From the NCBI RefSeq assembly GCF_003703975.1, contig NZ_ML112623.1:1-64000 (forward strand): DNA of 64,000 nt. The letters are read 5' to 3'. A program made the translations under genes and the position numbers. Source of the stretch: Larkinella soli. GTDB lineage: Bacteria; Bacteroidota; Bacteroidia; Cytophagales; Spirosomataceae. Positions within the stretch are counted from its first letter, which is position 1; every line of letters starts with the position of its first letter. Positions 1-9,299 of the stretch are shown piece by piece. Under the pieces are notes generated by a model. The model ran no database searches. It worked only from the letters and a program-made list of their open reading frames with translations, and was not told where the DNA came from.

Positions 1-3000
1 ACCGCGACCGCCAGCCCGTCTCCAATGCCGGTACGGCCCTGATGACGGTGCTGCTGCACTACCCTCCCCTTTTGACCTTCCCCGCCCCCGGCCAGACGTT
101 GCCCCACCAGCCCCAGCCGGCGGTGCTGTTCCAGTGGACGCCCCGCAACGCCGGCACGGTGGCCTTCACGGGCCTGCCGCTGTACACCTTCCGGCTCTGG
201 GAGCTGCGCGACGCAGGCCAGGACGCCAACGCCGTGGCGCTGAGCCAGCCGCCCCTCTATGAGGAGACGACGGCTCAGCCCAGCCTGTGGTATGGTCCGA
301 CGCTGCCGCCCCTGCAGGCGGGGATGCGTTACGGCTGGCAGGTGCAGGCTTTCGATGAGAAGGGGCAGGACCTCTACGTCAATCAGGGCCTGAGTCAGGT
401 GGCTACCTTCACGGCCGGGCTGCCCCTTGCCGATTCGATGGCGGCTCCCTCCCCGACCCGGGTCGACTGGGCCGCCATTTTTAACCCGGAATCCTGTCCG
501 GTCAATACCGTTTCCCCTTCTCCGGCGGACTCTACCCAAAGTCCGGCCGACCTGCTGCGCTCACCCGCCCTGACCCGGCTCCTGACCGACTCGACGCGGC
601 TGCCCCGCTGTCCGGGCAGCGAGGTGTCCGGTTACAATTGTCAGGAAACGGTGGCGCTGCCCCCGCCCACCGGTGAACCGCAGGGCCGCCTGCAACCCGG
701 CGAGGTGCTGATGATCGATCAGTATAAAGTATTGCTGACTCAGGTTTCGGGTGGGGCCGGGCGTTTCAGCGGGCAGGGGCTGCTGCCGTGGAACTTCGCC
801 GGGGGCGCCTTCGTGCCGGTCGCTTTTGAAGACCTTCAGGTGGTGAAGGCGGCCAACACGACCGGCGGAGGCTGTGTAACCGGCGGCCGGATGACCAGCG
901 CCAAAGCCGACGCCGGCCTGAGCGGACGGCTTCAGACCCTGCTGGCGAAGCCGACGGCTTTCGAGGGAACACTAGGCGAGGCCCTCGACAGCCTTCGCGG
1001 GGCAGCTCAGGGGACCGACGACCCCGCCACAAGCCGGTATCTGACGGCCGTACAAGAGGGCCTTGGGTGTTGGCAGCAGCGGCTGCAGACGGCCCGCACC
1101 GGCGTCGATTCGCTTAAAATCCGGCAAGCCCTGTCGAGCCTCGACAGCCTGCTGCGCGATCTGGGAACGGCCCAGACCTGCCTGACGGCCGGCTGTGTTC
1201 CGGACCGCACCCTGCTGACCGAGGGCACCCCGGACCGCATCGACCAGATTCTGGAAGTCCTGGAAACGAGCCTCCTGACCGACCCGCTGCCCAAGCCCGA
1301 ACAACTGGCCTTTCAGCCCCTCGACAGTGCCGGGGTCCGCATCAGCTGGGCACCGCATGCCCGCCATCTGAGCTACCGGCTGACCTACCGCGATGCCCGG
1401 GGCCGGGAGCACACGCTGCTGCCGACCCGGCCGCAGGCGATTCTGAACGGTATCGAGCCCAACCAGCCTTACAACTACACGATCACCGCCTACGGCGACG
1501 GCTTCACGGTCAGCCCGCCGGCCCAGAGCGAATTTCACCTCGGCACCCGGTGTGAAGTTACCCTAACGGCTTCGGCCGCACGCATCGCGGCCGGGCAGGA
1601 GGTAACGCTGGCCGTCATCGGCTGTCGGAGCGAGCAGGGGCAGGCAGGTACGCTGCTATGGAGCGAGAACGGCCGGCCCCTGGGCACATTCACCCAGCGC
1701 AGCTTCCAGCCCCAGACGACCACCACGTACAGCGTTACCTGTCTGCTGGGCACTGATACCGGCGGCCAACCCATCGGCTGCGTCGACCAGCGGACAGTGA
1801 CGGTCGAACCCGTCTGTGCGGGGGTGGTGGCCAGGGATTGTAGGCTGTTCCAGCTGGCGGCCAAGTCCATCGGGGCGGAACGGCGCCGGGATACGCAGAC
1901 GCTGGTGGAGGCTGTCGGCTGTACCGGTACCGTTCAATGGGAAAAGCTGCGGGGGAATGCCAACCTACGGCTGGACGTACGCAACGACCACGTTGTCAAC
2001 GTCACCAACATCCGCTACAGTTTTCAACTGGCGGTCACCTGCCCCACCACCGGATGCCGGGTGATCGGCGACTATCCGGCTCCGCCCAACGGCTCCGGTC
2101 TGAGCAATGCGCCGACACCCTACTGCAGCTACCAGCAGGTCAAGCTCGTTCTCACGAAAGAATCCAGCCAGTGGATCACCTTGGCCCTGGCTAACCCTAC
2201 CCACCAGTCGATCGGCACCTTCCGCTGGGACGACCAACCCCTTGCCACAGAGCCGCTGCGTACCTTTCTCCGGCTCCGAACCCCGGCGGTCTTCCAGGCT
2301 ACCTATCAGAACGGCAAATGCAAGGTGGCCTACATCTACGATCCCAAAGCCAGCGATAGTTTGGAGATCCCTTGCCCGAAGTTCGAGCTGAATCCAAAAG
2401 AACAGGTCGTACAGATCCCCTATAACCGTCCTTCCCAGGATCTGACGCTGACGGCTACCGGCTGCACCAACGGGGTTCAGTTGGCGCCCGTCACCTGGAA
2501 TCTGATCGAAGGCGGGCGAATTACCGGGTTACGGACCGACACGACCGGGAAGTACACCTACCCCTTTACCGATGCGCAGGCGAACCAGAGCCTTCAGTTT
2601 CAGGCGGTTTGTAGCCTGTTTCCGACCCATCCGCAGCTGGCTACCGTTCGGGTGGAGAAAGCCCTGCCGCCCGATTATGAGCGGGCTCCGGCCGACCCCT
2701 GCAGTTTCTTTGTGAGCTGCCCCGATCCGGCTAACTTCTACCTGATGACGGCCCAGGCCCTGCAGCCGATGAGCTTCACCGTCAGCGGTGGCAGCCATAT
2801 CACCGCCTACCCGCAGAACGGCGGGCCGGCTCTGGTGTCCACCCGGCCCGACGGAGCCGGGAATGTGGTCTGTCAGCTGGCGACGGCCACCGTGCCGGGC
2901 AGTTACAGCTACAGGATCGTCAATAAGCAGGACGACGGCCAGTTCTGTGTGGGCTATCTGACGCTGACGGTGGATTACCAGCGGGCCCCGCTGGTGACGG

Positions 3001-5228
3001 GCGTGCCCAACCAACCAACTTACGCGAAGCCGAAACAAGCCTCGAATCGCTGCGGGACGCTCTACCAGCTGGCGGGCCGGTCGGGCACCTTCGGCATTCC
3101 GCACAATGCCCCCCAGCACGCTTGGGACTATGTATTCAACAAAAATGCGCATCCGGGCCTGGGCGTGTTCGCGGCCGGATATACCCCCGGCAGTGACCAG
3201 ACCTACGGCCTCTTCCGCGACCCGGATCAAATCGGGCTGGTCGACAAGGTGTGTGCCCGAACGCCGGGGGCGACCCTGAAGGTGTACAACTCGCGGGAGG
3301 TGAAAACCAAACAGACGGAGGTGGGCGCGCTGGCCGTTTCGCCCATGCAGCATGTGGCCGTCACGTTCAAAGCGCTGGATGGCATAAAACAATATTTTGG
3401 CCGCTGCACCTTCCCTGACGGCACCTACTGTGATTCGGAATTCACGATCGACCCGGGTCAGGTGGGCAGCGGGGGTGGGTCGGCGTTGGCCGATGCCACC
3501 CCCGCCGAAGCACCCGCCGATGCGGTCGGGGACGGAGGAGCGGGGGCGGGCGACGGCACGGCCTCGCAGCCGTGTGTATACGCCCGCCAGGAGGCCGTGC
3601 GGTTCCTGCTCGACGAGGTGCTGTGCCGGCGACTGAGCGCTGTCGCCGGGAGCAAGAAACCGCAACTGGAAGCGTTGCGGGCCGGTCTTGCGGAACAGGG
3701 ACTGACCCTGCCCCCGGTCACCGACGCGATGGCTGCCGATCTGGACTCCGGTCGCTGCGCGCAGGTGGTGCAGGCCCTGACGGCGGGTCTGTCGGGCAAC
3801 GCCCCGGTGGATTCGCTCAAAAGGCTGGTCAACCCCCAAACGGCCGAGGAGTTGGTCAGCCGGGTGCTGGAGGAGACGGAGGACGAAGTGATCGACTCGG
3901 ATTTAGTAGAACGGGCCATTGAAGATTTTGGTGGATCAAGTGGGGCCCGGCTTTCTACTTTTGGGCTATGTCCTGCTTATTATTTTTCACCTGCCGGAAA
4001 TCGGATTACTGTCCCAGATATACAAGGATGCGTTGTCAGCGTAAATGGAATTTTACTAAAATTTGAGCGAGCCGGAAAATCCTACGTGGCCTTGTTTAAA
4101 CGGAAAGACAAAATTTTCATCGGATATCATGACGAAGCCCGGTTTCTGGCGGTAGCGAAGGCAGCGGCAGACGGTAAAGTCAAAATTGCAGCCAGGTCAC
4201 AACTAAATACATGGGTTTCAGATTTAGGGTACCAGTCTGAAAAAACCGGGATCGAGCGATTTAAGGAGTTTATTAATTCAAACCGAACCGCTCCTGGACT
4301 GCTACGAAACTACTCTCCAGCGATCTATGAACAAATTCTCGTGAGTCTGAAAGATTGGCCCGAAGAGAGTTTTAGAAATGTGGAAGCAGAAGATAGTCCT
4401 TTCCGGTTTGACTTATCCAAGATCCTGGAAATGGTAAGTTCATACCTGATCAAGGACAGGATTCTCATTTCGGGCACTAAACCTTCCTATACTCCTACCG
4501 ATAGCTGCGGAAATCGGAACAATTCAGCATTATATGAAATGTGCTTCGCCGATAACCCGCCGTTGTCTTGGTTAGATGAGTGTGCCAAGTATTACTATGA
4601 CCAATACTCTAAAGCACCAATTGATGCAAGAAAAGACTTTGCAAGCCCATTCCGTAGCAAAGGGTTAGACTTCGTTCCAGACTATTTTTTGTCAGGATCA
4701 GGAGGTATCCTTGATCTAACTCAAGACTACAGAATTGTTGAATCTTTAAATGAATCTGCATCTTTCAACAACTTCCACCAGGCTTTATCAGAAAATATTA
4801 TTAATATAATCCACCAAGACAGTCTAACTAAAATAGATGAAAGTTTATTAACACAAGGTGGTCGAAATATAAACTTTACTGAATGGGAAGTTAAGCCAGT
4901 AATTCCTACAAACCTTTATTTATGTATGGGAGGAACAAAATACCTCGAAATAAAAATTAATTTAAAAAAAGTATCTACTACCAATGAATTTTTCCTAACG
5001 CTTCATTATGAAATATGGGACACGTTTGGAGCTGATAGAGATGACATCCAATGCGAGGAACTAATTTCGGATGCAAGCCTATGGCCTCCGAGAGTAAAAG
5101 TTAACTTAAAATCTGTCATTTTGCCATTGAAAGCCTTTTTCCTTCTTCAACACTATAATAACATTGGAGGAAACTGCAGGCCGTTTATAACGAAACTTAA
5201 AGTAACAAAAATTATTAAGTTTAAATAA
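1..5228 (+). CDS. Giant surface-type polymorphic toxin, 5' end outside window
   Basis: The reading frame is open from the first bases, so the gene begins upstream; about 1740 residues are visible. The N-terminal two thirds are GC-rich and built of beta-sandwich-like modules: an FN3-like segment near 1300-1545, and cysteine-containing Ig-like segments around 1550-1800 and 2380-2640. A Gly/Ala/Asp-rich linker lies at about 3460-3560. Near 3930 base composition and codon use change abruptly to AT-rich, and an unrelated C-terminal region of about 430 residues follows. Its last 150 residues (GGTKYLEIKINL, LHYEIWDTFGADRDDI, FFLLQHYNN, RPFITKL) resemble my recollection of the DUF3289 family, which has no activity I can state. 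The layout of long conserved stalk, variable tip and immediately following small membrane protein is that of a polymorphic toxin. The toxin role is inferred; a large adhesin with a transferred tail is the alternative. Confidence 0.7.
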   Translation, partial: RDRQPVSNAGTALMTVLLHYPPLLTFPAPGQTLPHQPQPAVLFQWTPRNAGTVAFTGLPLYTFRLWELRDAGQDANAVALSQPPLYEETTAQPSLWYGPTLPPLQAGMRYGWQVQAFDEKGQDLYVNQGLSQVATFTAGLPLADSMAAPSPTRVDWAAIFNPESCPVNTVSPSPADSTQSPADLLRSPALTRLLTDSTRLPRCPGSEVSGYNCQETVALPPPTGEPQGRLQPGEVLMIDQYKVLLTQVSGGAGRFSGQGLLPWNFAGGAFVPVAFEDLQVVKAANTTGGGCVTGGRMTSAKADAGLSGRLQTLLAKPTAFEGTLGEALDSLRGAAQGTDDPATSRYLTAVQEGLGCWQQRLQTARTGVDSLKIRQALSSLDSLLRDLGTAQTCLTAGCVPDRTLLTEGTPDRIDQILEVLETSLLTDPLPKPEQLAFQPLDSAGVRISWAPHARHLSYRLTYRDARGREHTLLPTRPQAILNGIEPNQPYNYTITAYGDGFTVSPPAQSEFHLGTRCEVTLTASAARIAAGQEVTLAVIGCRSEQGQAGTLLWSENGRPLGTFTQRSFQPQTTTTYSVTCLLGTDTGGQPIGCVDQRTVTVEPVCAGVVARDCRLFQLAAKSIGAERRRDTQTLVEAVGCTGTVQWEKLRGNANLRLDVRNDHVVNVTNIRYSFQLAVTCPTTGCRVIGDYPAPPNGSGLSNAPTPYCSYQQVKLVLTKESSQWITLALANPTHQSIGTFRWDDQPLATEPLRTFLRLRTPAVFQATYQNGKCKVAYIYDPKASDSLEIPCPKFELNPKEQVVQIPYNRPSQDLTLTATGCTNGVQLAPVTWNLIEGGRITGLRTDTTGKYTYPFTDAQANQSLQFQAVCSLFPTHPQLATVRVEKALPPDYERAPADPCSFFVSCPDPANFYLMTAQALQPMSFTVSGGSHITAYPQNGGPALVSTRPDGAGNVVCQLATATVPGSYSYRIVNKQDDGQFCVGYLTLTVDYQRAPLVTGVPNQPTYAKPKQASNRCGTLYQLAGRSGTFGIPHNAPQHAWDYVFNKNAHPGLGVFAAGYTPGSDQTYGLFRDPDQIGLVDKVCARTPGATLKVYNSREVKTKQTEVGALAVSPMQHVAVTFKALDGIKQYFGRCTFPDGTYCDSEFTIDPGQVGSGGGSALADATPAEAPADAVGDGGAGAGDGTASQPCVYARQEAVRFLLDEVLCRRLSAVAGSKKPQLEALRAGLAEQGLTLPPVTDAMAADLDSGRCAQVVQALTAGLSGNAPVDSLKRLVNPQTAEELVSRVLEETEDEVIDSDLVERAIEDFGGSSGARLSTFGLCPAYYFSPAGNRITVPDIQGCVVSVNGILLKFERAGKSYVALFKRKDKIFIGYHDEARFLAVAKAAADGKVKIAARSQLNTWVSDLGYQSEKTGIERFKEFINSNRTAPGLLRNYSPAIYEQILVSLKDWPEESFRNVEAEDSPFRFDLSKILEMVSSYLIKDRILISGTKPSYTPTDSCGNRNNSALYEMCFADNPPLSWLDECAKYYYDQYSKAPIDARKDFASPFRSKGLDFVPDYFLSGSGGILDLTQDYRIVESLNESASFNNFHQALSENIINIIHQDSLTKIDESLLTQGGRNINFTEWEVKPVIPTNLYLCMGGTKYLEIKINLKKVSTTNEFFLTLHYEIWDTFGADRDDIQCEELISDASLWPPRVKVNLKSVILPLKAFFLLQHYNNIGGNCRPFITKLKVTKIIKFK

Positions 5229-5230
5229 AT

Positions 5231-5851
5231 ATGAAAGCCTTGATCAAAAGCATTGCGGTAATTTTGACAGCTTTACCTCTATTCTGGATTGGAGGATTCT
5301 TTCTTTTACCAAGGATTGATCCCTATTATGAAGATCTAACATTGAAAAAAGATTATCGAATCTATTTCGTCACTGCAGAATCATTTGCAAAAGAATTTAT
5401 TCTGAAAGAGACCTTCTCCATCTTAAATACCAAGTTCCTTGCAAAAGAGAACAAGAGGATCAAAGAAGTATACTTTAGTAGATGGCAGTCCCTTGAAGAT
5501 GGTTATCCACATTCAGATATTTTCGCTATTTTCTATTTATGCCCAGGAAAAGCAAAAACACTTATTTGTAACCAATGCTGCTTTAATAGCTCACAGTATG
5601 ATAAGCTTTTCAATCCTAGCGAAAAAATATTTCTAAGAAAAAATTACCTTTTACTAAAAAGTAATTATTCAAACAGCATAGGGTTCAATGAATACCAAAA
5701 TTTATCATTTTTTACTTATTTATTTAGTTACCAAAAACAACATGAAGAATTTATATTTGAGTTTTATTTTCAAAAAAGGAAAAAGTCGATCATAATCCAT
5801 TATTACCAATTTGGCTTAGGGTTTACTTCGGATATAATAGACAAACCTTAA
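5231..5851 (+). CDS. Candidate immunity protein, membrane-anchored
   Basis: This 206-residue protein starts with ATG two bases after the stop of the large toxin-like gene, so it is almost certainly co-translated with it. Residues 1-28 form a hydrophobic helix (ILTALPLFWIGGFFLLP) that could be a signal anchor, placing the remainder in the periplasm or at the inner membrane. The rest is rich in Phe, Tyr, Lys and Ser and has a CNQCC cluster near residue 114. The DNA is AT-rich, like the toxin tip and unlike the stalk, so tip and partner seem to have arrived together. I recognise no family. Position, size and composition make an immunity protein the best guess; a plain hypothetical lipoprotein-like protein is the alternative. 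Confidence 0.6.
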   Translation: MKALIKSIAVILTALPLFWIGGFFLLPRIDPYYEDLTLKKDYRIYFVTAESFAKEFILKETFSILNTKFLAKENKRIKEVYFSRWQSLEDGYPHSDIFAIFYLCPGKAKTLICNQCCFNSSQYDKLFNPSEKIFLRKNYLLLKSNYSNSIGFNEYQNLSFFTYLFSYQKQHEEFIFEFYFQKRKKSIIIHYYQFGLGFTSDIIDKP

Positions 5852-6158
5852 AAATTCTTAATTTGTCAATTATTTAAGCTCAACAAATATCACACTTCAA
5901 TGTTTTGAATTAGAAGCATTTTAACACCTAAAGGCGTAAAAACCGAGCAGAGCTGAGCGCAAAAGGAACTTCTCAGCATTTCAATAAATTAGATATCCCT
6001 AAACTGCATCATTGCTTAATTTTATAAAGCATAAAGTTCCTCCTTACTTTGATGCTTTAATTGGCGCCAATTAGCTACTCAACAAACAGGATTTAGCCAG
6101 AAACCAAGACGATTTGATATTGCCGTTTGCTGACCTAAAGCGCTTAACTACTCTTTGA
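5852..6158. other. AT-rich non-coding spacer between toxin modules
   Basis: This stretch has stop codons in all frames I followed and no recognisable RNA gene or clear terminator hairpin. It is as AT-rich as the flanking modules and probably contains decayed toxin or immunity sequence that I cannot align by eye. Confidence 0.5.
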
Positions 6159-6449
6159 AGTTCAGATCTCAACTATGTCATTCTGGTTGGCAGTCCGATT
6201 CCATCCAACAGTGAGTTGTTTAAAACGTTAAGCAATTATACCAGAGTAATCCGAATCGACATTCCAGATGATGAATTTAGCGATCCAATAATTCCCGGGA
6301 CATTGTTATTTGGGGCGATCATGGCCAGATTTAAACAAGATGATCATCCTCATTTTGACTATGGGCGTCCAGGAACCCAAGCGGATTTAAATATTGAAAA
6401 TCTTGTAAAGCAAGTTAAAAAGTTCTTAGACAATGAGATCATTAGATAA
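6159..6449 (+). pseudogene. Orphan toxin C-terminal fragment, copy 1
   Basis: An open frame runs from just after a TGA at 6156 to the stop at 6447-6449, encoding about 96 residues that read like the end of a larger protein (SSDLNYVILVGSPIPSN, then RVIRIDIPDDEFSDP and HPHFDYGRPG). The first in-frame ATG lies well inside; a TTG at 6216 is the only plausible early start, so it is best read as an orphan tip without its own N-terminus. A hydrophobic strand ending in a small-residue turn, a later Asp pair and a late His are compatible with the end of an alpha/beta-hydrolase or lipase-like fold, but that is speculative. The last 17 bases overlap the next gene. A diverged second copy lies at 6834-7052. 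Confidence 0.5.
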
Positions 6450-6726
6450 AAGTGCCTTAAAATATAGTTTTATTTTTTTTACATTATTACCAATAATAGA
6501 AATTTTATTGCTACCATTTGTTTCTGGATGGGAAGGAAGTGAACTAAAGTCTTATTTTTTAAGAAAAATTTATGTCACACTTCTTGGATTCCCATTTGAC
6601 TATTTTGGGATAATTAAAATTTCTCTAGTATCAATTATATTAAATCACACATTCTGGACATGTCTATTTTACTTTATGATTTCTAATTTTAGAAGAACTA
6701 AAAAAAAAGAGATGCGCAATGAATAA
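6433..6726 (+). CDS. Small membrane protein, candidate immunity, copy 1
   Basis: This 97-residue protein starts inside the end of the preceding toxin fragment (17-base overlap), so the two are translationally coupled. It has a basic N-terminus, a hydrophobic helix at about residues 10-30 (FIFFTLLPIIEILLLPFV), a second at about 45-70 and a third around 73-88, and a Lys/Arg-rich tail, suggesting an inner-membrane protein. A homologue with the same order of features lies at 7072-7370 behind the homologous toxin tail, so the pair was duplicated as a unit. A membrane immunity protein would suit a toxin acting on the membrane or in the periplasm. The family is not recognised. Confidence 0.55.
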   Translation: MRSLDKSALKYSFIFFTLLPIIEILLLPFVSGWEGSELKSYFLRKIYVTLLGFPFDYFGIIKISLVSIILNHTFWTCLFYFMISNFRRTKKKEMRNE

Positions 6727-6833
6727 GGATTTGAAAAAAGGTAGTATTAGTTCTGAATTACCTACCTTGTGCTCAAGCTATAAAACAGTAGCCTATTTTT
6801 AAGATTGCAAACTTTTCATCTTCTCGTTTTTAA

Positions 6834-7052
6834 TACTACAGAACGCTAAGCGCCTATCTCAGAGTAATCCGAATCGATATTCCAGATTATGAATTTAGCG
6901 ATCCTGCATTTGGGGAGATTTTAAGAGTATTTACAGCTTTATGGGATAGCAACTCCCATCACCACTTTGATTATGCCAGACCAGGCATGTCTGCAGATAA
7001 GGCAATAAAAAGTTTATCATTTACTGTTTACAATTTTTTACAAACCTTTTAA
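6834..7052 (+). pseudogene. Orphan toxin C-terminal fragment, copy 2
   Basis: From about 6846 the sequence aligns with copy 1 (6227 onward): RVIRIDIPDYEFSDP, then HHHFDYARPG, then a stop at 7050-7052. Between these blocks the two copies differ in sequence and in length by a few residues, so they are related alleles and not a fresh duplication. The frame is closed by a stop at 6831-6833, leaving about 72 residues with no start codon. It is a decayed or never-independent tip fragment. Nineteen bases separate it from its partner gene, whereas the two overlap in copy 1. Confidence 0.5.
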
Positions 7053-7071
7053 AATTTAGACGAGTTCTCCA

Positions 7072-7370
7072 ATGAAAATTTTTAACAAGCAAGCAGTGAA
7101 GTACAGCTTAATTTTTTTTGCTTACTCCCACTTTTCGAGATATTAACGTTACCCCTTACTTTTTCTTGGGAAGGCTCCAAGCCAAAACTGTTATTTTTAA
7201 GGAATTTAGTAAAGCTAATTTTTGCCTATCCGGGGAATTATTTAGGGCAATTTAACAAAAATACTTTATGGTTTTATTTCTGCTGGCTATTGAATCATGT
7301 CATTTGGTCACTTCTTTTTTATGGATTCATCTTAATTTGGTTAGGAATGAAAGGTAGAGACAGAGGGTAA
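7072..7370 (+). pseudogene. Candidate immunity gene copy 2, frameshifted in a T run
   Basis: ATG at 7072 opens MKIFNKQAVKYSLIFF, which matches the start of the copy 1 membrane protein (DKSALKYSFIFF). In the middle of the first helix a run of eight T residues (about 7112-7119) puts the frame out, and a stop follows at once. One extra T restores LLPLFEILTLPLTFSWEGS and the rest of a copy-1-like protein to the stop at 7368-7370 (about 99 residues). So this is either a recent single-base inactivation, a slippage-prone on/off switch, or a sequencing error in a homopolymer. The matching toxin tail next to it is also incomplete, which favours decay. Confidence 0.6.
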
Positions 7371-7436
7371 CTCCAACCATGAATTGGCTAAATCCCTGCG
7401 GTTACTACGATTCAAACTCTGCTTAACCATTTAAAG

Positions 7437-8618
7437 GCCAGAGCCCCTCGAAATCGCCACCTCAACGACAACTGGCTGGGCACGATCAATCGCCAGCAAC
7501 TGGCCGCCGACGGCACCGTGCAGCTGACGGCCCGCCGACTGATCACCGGCGATAACGCCACCTACGAAGTGACGGCCCGGCCCTACGACTACCTGCTGGT
7601 ATCCTTCGAGAACGACTTCCAGATGGAAGGGACCGGTTTCGCCAAAGGAGAAGTGTATGCCCTGCCGGCCATTTACGTCTACGCCCTCTTCCACCAGTCG
7701 ACGATGCAGAAGTGGAAGACCAGCGCCGAGGTCGGGGTTATGGCCGGTCTGAGTGTGCTGGGCGCGGCTGAAATCGCAGCCGCCGTGGAGAGCGGCTCGG
7801 CGGCCGGGTTCGTGACGGGGGCCATCGACCTGGGGCTGGGCATCGGCGATGTGGTGCTCAGCTCGGCCTTCCCCAACGAGGTGGCCGCGATCTATCCCAG
7901 GCTGGCCGAGAACTGGAGCAGGCTGGCGCTGTGCTGGGGAATCGGCCGGCTGGCCGGCACGGGGCTAAAATCCGCCTTTAAACAAACGTTTATCGAAAGT
8001 CAACTAGCCCGGTTTGATTTTCGACTATCGACGCAAGCCAAGGAAACTGCATCAAAAATTAAACAGGAACTTACTCGTAATGTTGCTCAATTTGCAGAAT
8101 TTATTGATGAAACTGATGCCTTTGAAGAACAAGTTAGGTTACTTAAATTGTATCCATTTGTTGAGGGCAGGACATTGGATGCCGATGTCCTCAATTATGC
8201 TTATGTTGAGAGAAATGGTTTAGCACCATATCTTAAAAATTCTCAGGTTGTAGACCAAGAAGCTAAGATTGGAGGAAAAATATACTGTGTTGAATATCGG
8301 AGTCAGGCTGGACCTGGCAACTTTTTTACAGATAAGATATTCTCCAATGAAGCAGAAGCCAGAGAAGAACTTGCCTTAATTTGGGATTTCAAAAAATCCC
8401 ATGATTTGGTTATCAGGGAGTATACTATTAAAAGTCCATTCATTTTTCATAAAGGTATAATCGGCCCACAATTTGATCCAACAATAAATAAAACATACAA
8501 AGGAAGTGGAATACAATTTGAAATCCCGGATGAAGTGAAAAATAATTGGCCAAACTATTTCGTAACACAAGATTTAAATCCTGAGAAGATAAGGGATTTT
8601 ATTATTGAATTAAAATAA
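7437..8618 (+). CDS. 5'-truncated orphan polymorphic toxin, variant 1
   Basis: Coding-quality GC-rich sequence begins abruptly near 7437 with no start; the first ATG is at 7518 (366 residues from there). The first part is a beta-rich segment followed by a Gly/Ala-rich hydrophobic stretch (VGVMAGLSVLGAAEIAAAVE, GAIDLGLGIGDVV), as in pre-toxin regions of Bacteroidota toxins. Near 7970 the DNA turns AT-rich and a C-terminal tip of about 215 residues follows. The tip shares blocks with the tip at 9300-9996: IYCVEY, FSNEAEAREEL, LVIREYTIKSP, GSGIQFE, EKIRDFI. A late Gly-rich Gln motif after a Y-x-x-K-x-P strand recalls NAD-glycohydrolase or ADP-ribosyltransferase-like toxin tips, but I would not assign it. 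The immunity gene follows after 8 bases. Confidence 0.6.
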   Translation, partial: ARAPRNRHLNDNWLGTINRQQLAADGTVQLTARRLITGDNATYEVTARPYDYLLVSFENDFQMEGTGFAKGEVYALPAIYVYALFHQSTMQKWKTSAEVGVMAGLSVLGAAEIAAAVESGSAAGFVTGAIDLGLGIGDVVLSSAFPNEVAAIYPRLAENWSRLALCWGIGRLAGTGLKSAFKQTFIESQLARFDFRLSTQAKETASKIKQELTRNVAQFAEFIDETDAFEEQVRLLKLYPFVEGRTLDADVLNYAYVERNGLAPYLKNSQVVDQEAKIGGKIYCVEYRSQAGPGNFFTDKIFSNEAEAREELALIWDFKKSHDLVIREYTIKSPFIFHKGIIGPQFDPTINKTYKGSGIQFEIPDEVKNNWPNYFVTQDLNPEKIRDFIIELK

Positions 8619-8626
8619 GCAAATAA

Positions 8627-9157
8627 ATGAAGAATTTCACTGAAGTTGCAATTAAGGATAACGTAAGATTCAGATTTTCTGATACATTATCAGGAGAATC
8701 AAACATTAATCCAGCCAAAAACCCACTCAATTGGGAAGCAATTGAGTGGGAGGAAGCAGAACATATAGTCGAAATAAAGTTCGAAAAAGGTACTTTACTA
8801 AAGGCAATGATTGACGAAAATAAAGAAAAATGTTTAGCCGTTTATGAAAGAAGTAAAACGTATCCAATACCAAAAAATGGCGTTATATATAACTCAGACG
8901 GAAGTCTATTCAAAATCTTAGAACCTCCAGTTCTAGTTGGCAATATTGCACTAAGTATATCCGAAAATATTAAAGGAAATGGTTTTGGCGGCTTATATCC
9001 AACTTGGCTTTCTAACAGTAAAGGAGATAAAGTAATTGGAATTAGTATAATGTTTCCCCCTAAGTATCGAAACAGATATGGCGACTTTTTTGAAGTTAGA
9101 GAATTAGATCTGGAAACGGGTGAGTTTGGCGAAGTGCTTCAGGAGGGAGCAATTTAA
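8627..9157 (+). CDS. Candidate cytoplasmic immunity protein, variant 1
   Basis: This 176-residue protein begins 8 bases after the orphan toxin. It has no signal peptide or membrane helix and is rich in Glu and Asp, as many immunity proteins of nucleotide- or NAD-directed toxins are. It is clearly related to the protein at 10006-10524, which stands in the same position behind the related toxin: both have an N-terminal beta-rich part, then YPIPKNGVIYNSDGSLFKI against YPDPCNCVVYNPQGQIHRI, then ELDLETGEFGEVL against EFNPETGEIGPLL near the C-terminus. Two diverged copies next to two diverged toxins is good evidence for a toxin-immunity relationship. The family is not recognised; function is inferred from context. 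Confidence 0.65.
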   Translation: MKNFTEVAIKDNVRFRFSDTLSGESNINPAKNPLNWEAIEWEEAEHIVEIKFEKGTLLKAMIDENKEKCLAVYERSKTYPIPKNGVIYNSDGSLFKILEPPVLVGNIALSISENIKGNGFGGLYPTWLSNSKGDKVIGISIMFPPKYRNRYGDFFEVRELDLETGEFGEVLQEGAI

Positions 9158-9299
9158 TTTTCGAAAACTGAAAAGAAATCTTTCCATTACTTTTGAAAAT
9201 TTTTATCAACAATCATTACTATATATTTACAAGTTCAATTCTCAAATGTAGAGTAATAGCTTGAATATTCAGTCCTCTATTCGGTCTGAATTCCTTTGA

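Noticed and set aside
5852-6158. A small gene or RNA in the spacer after the first immunity candidate
   Set aside because: All frames contain frequent stops, and no stable hairpin with T run or known RNA motif was recognised.
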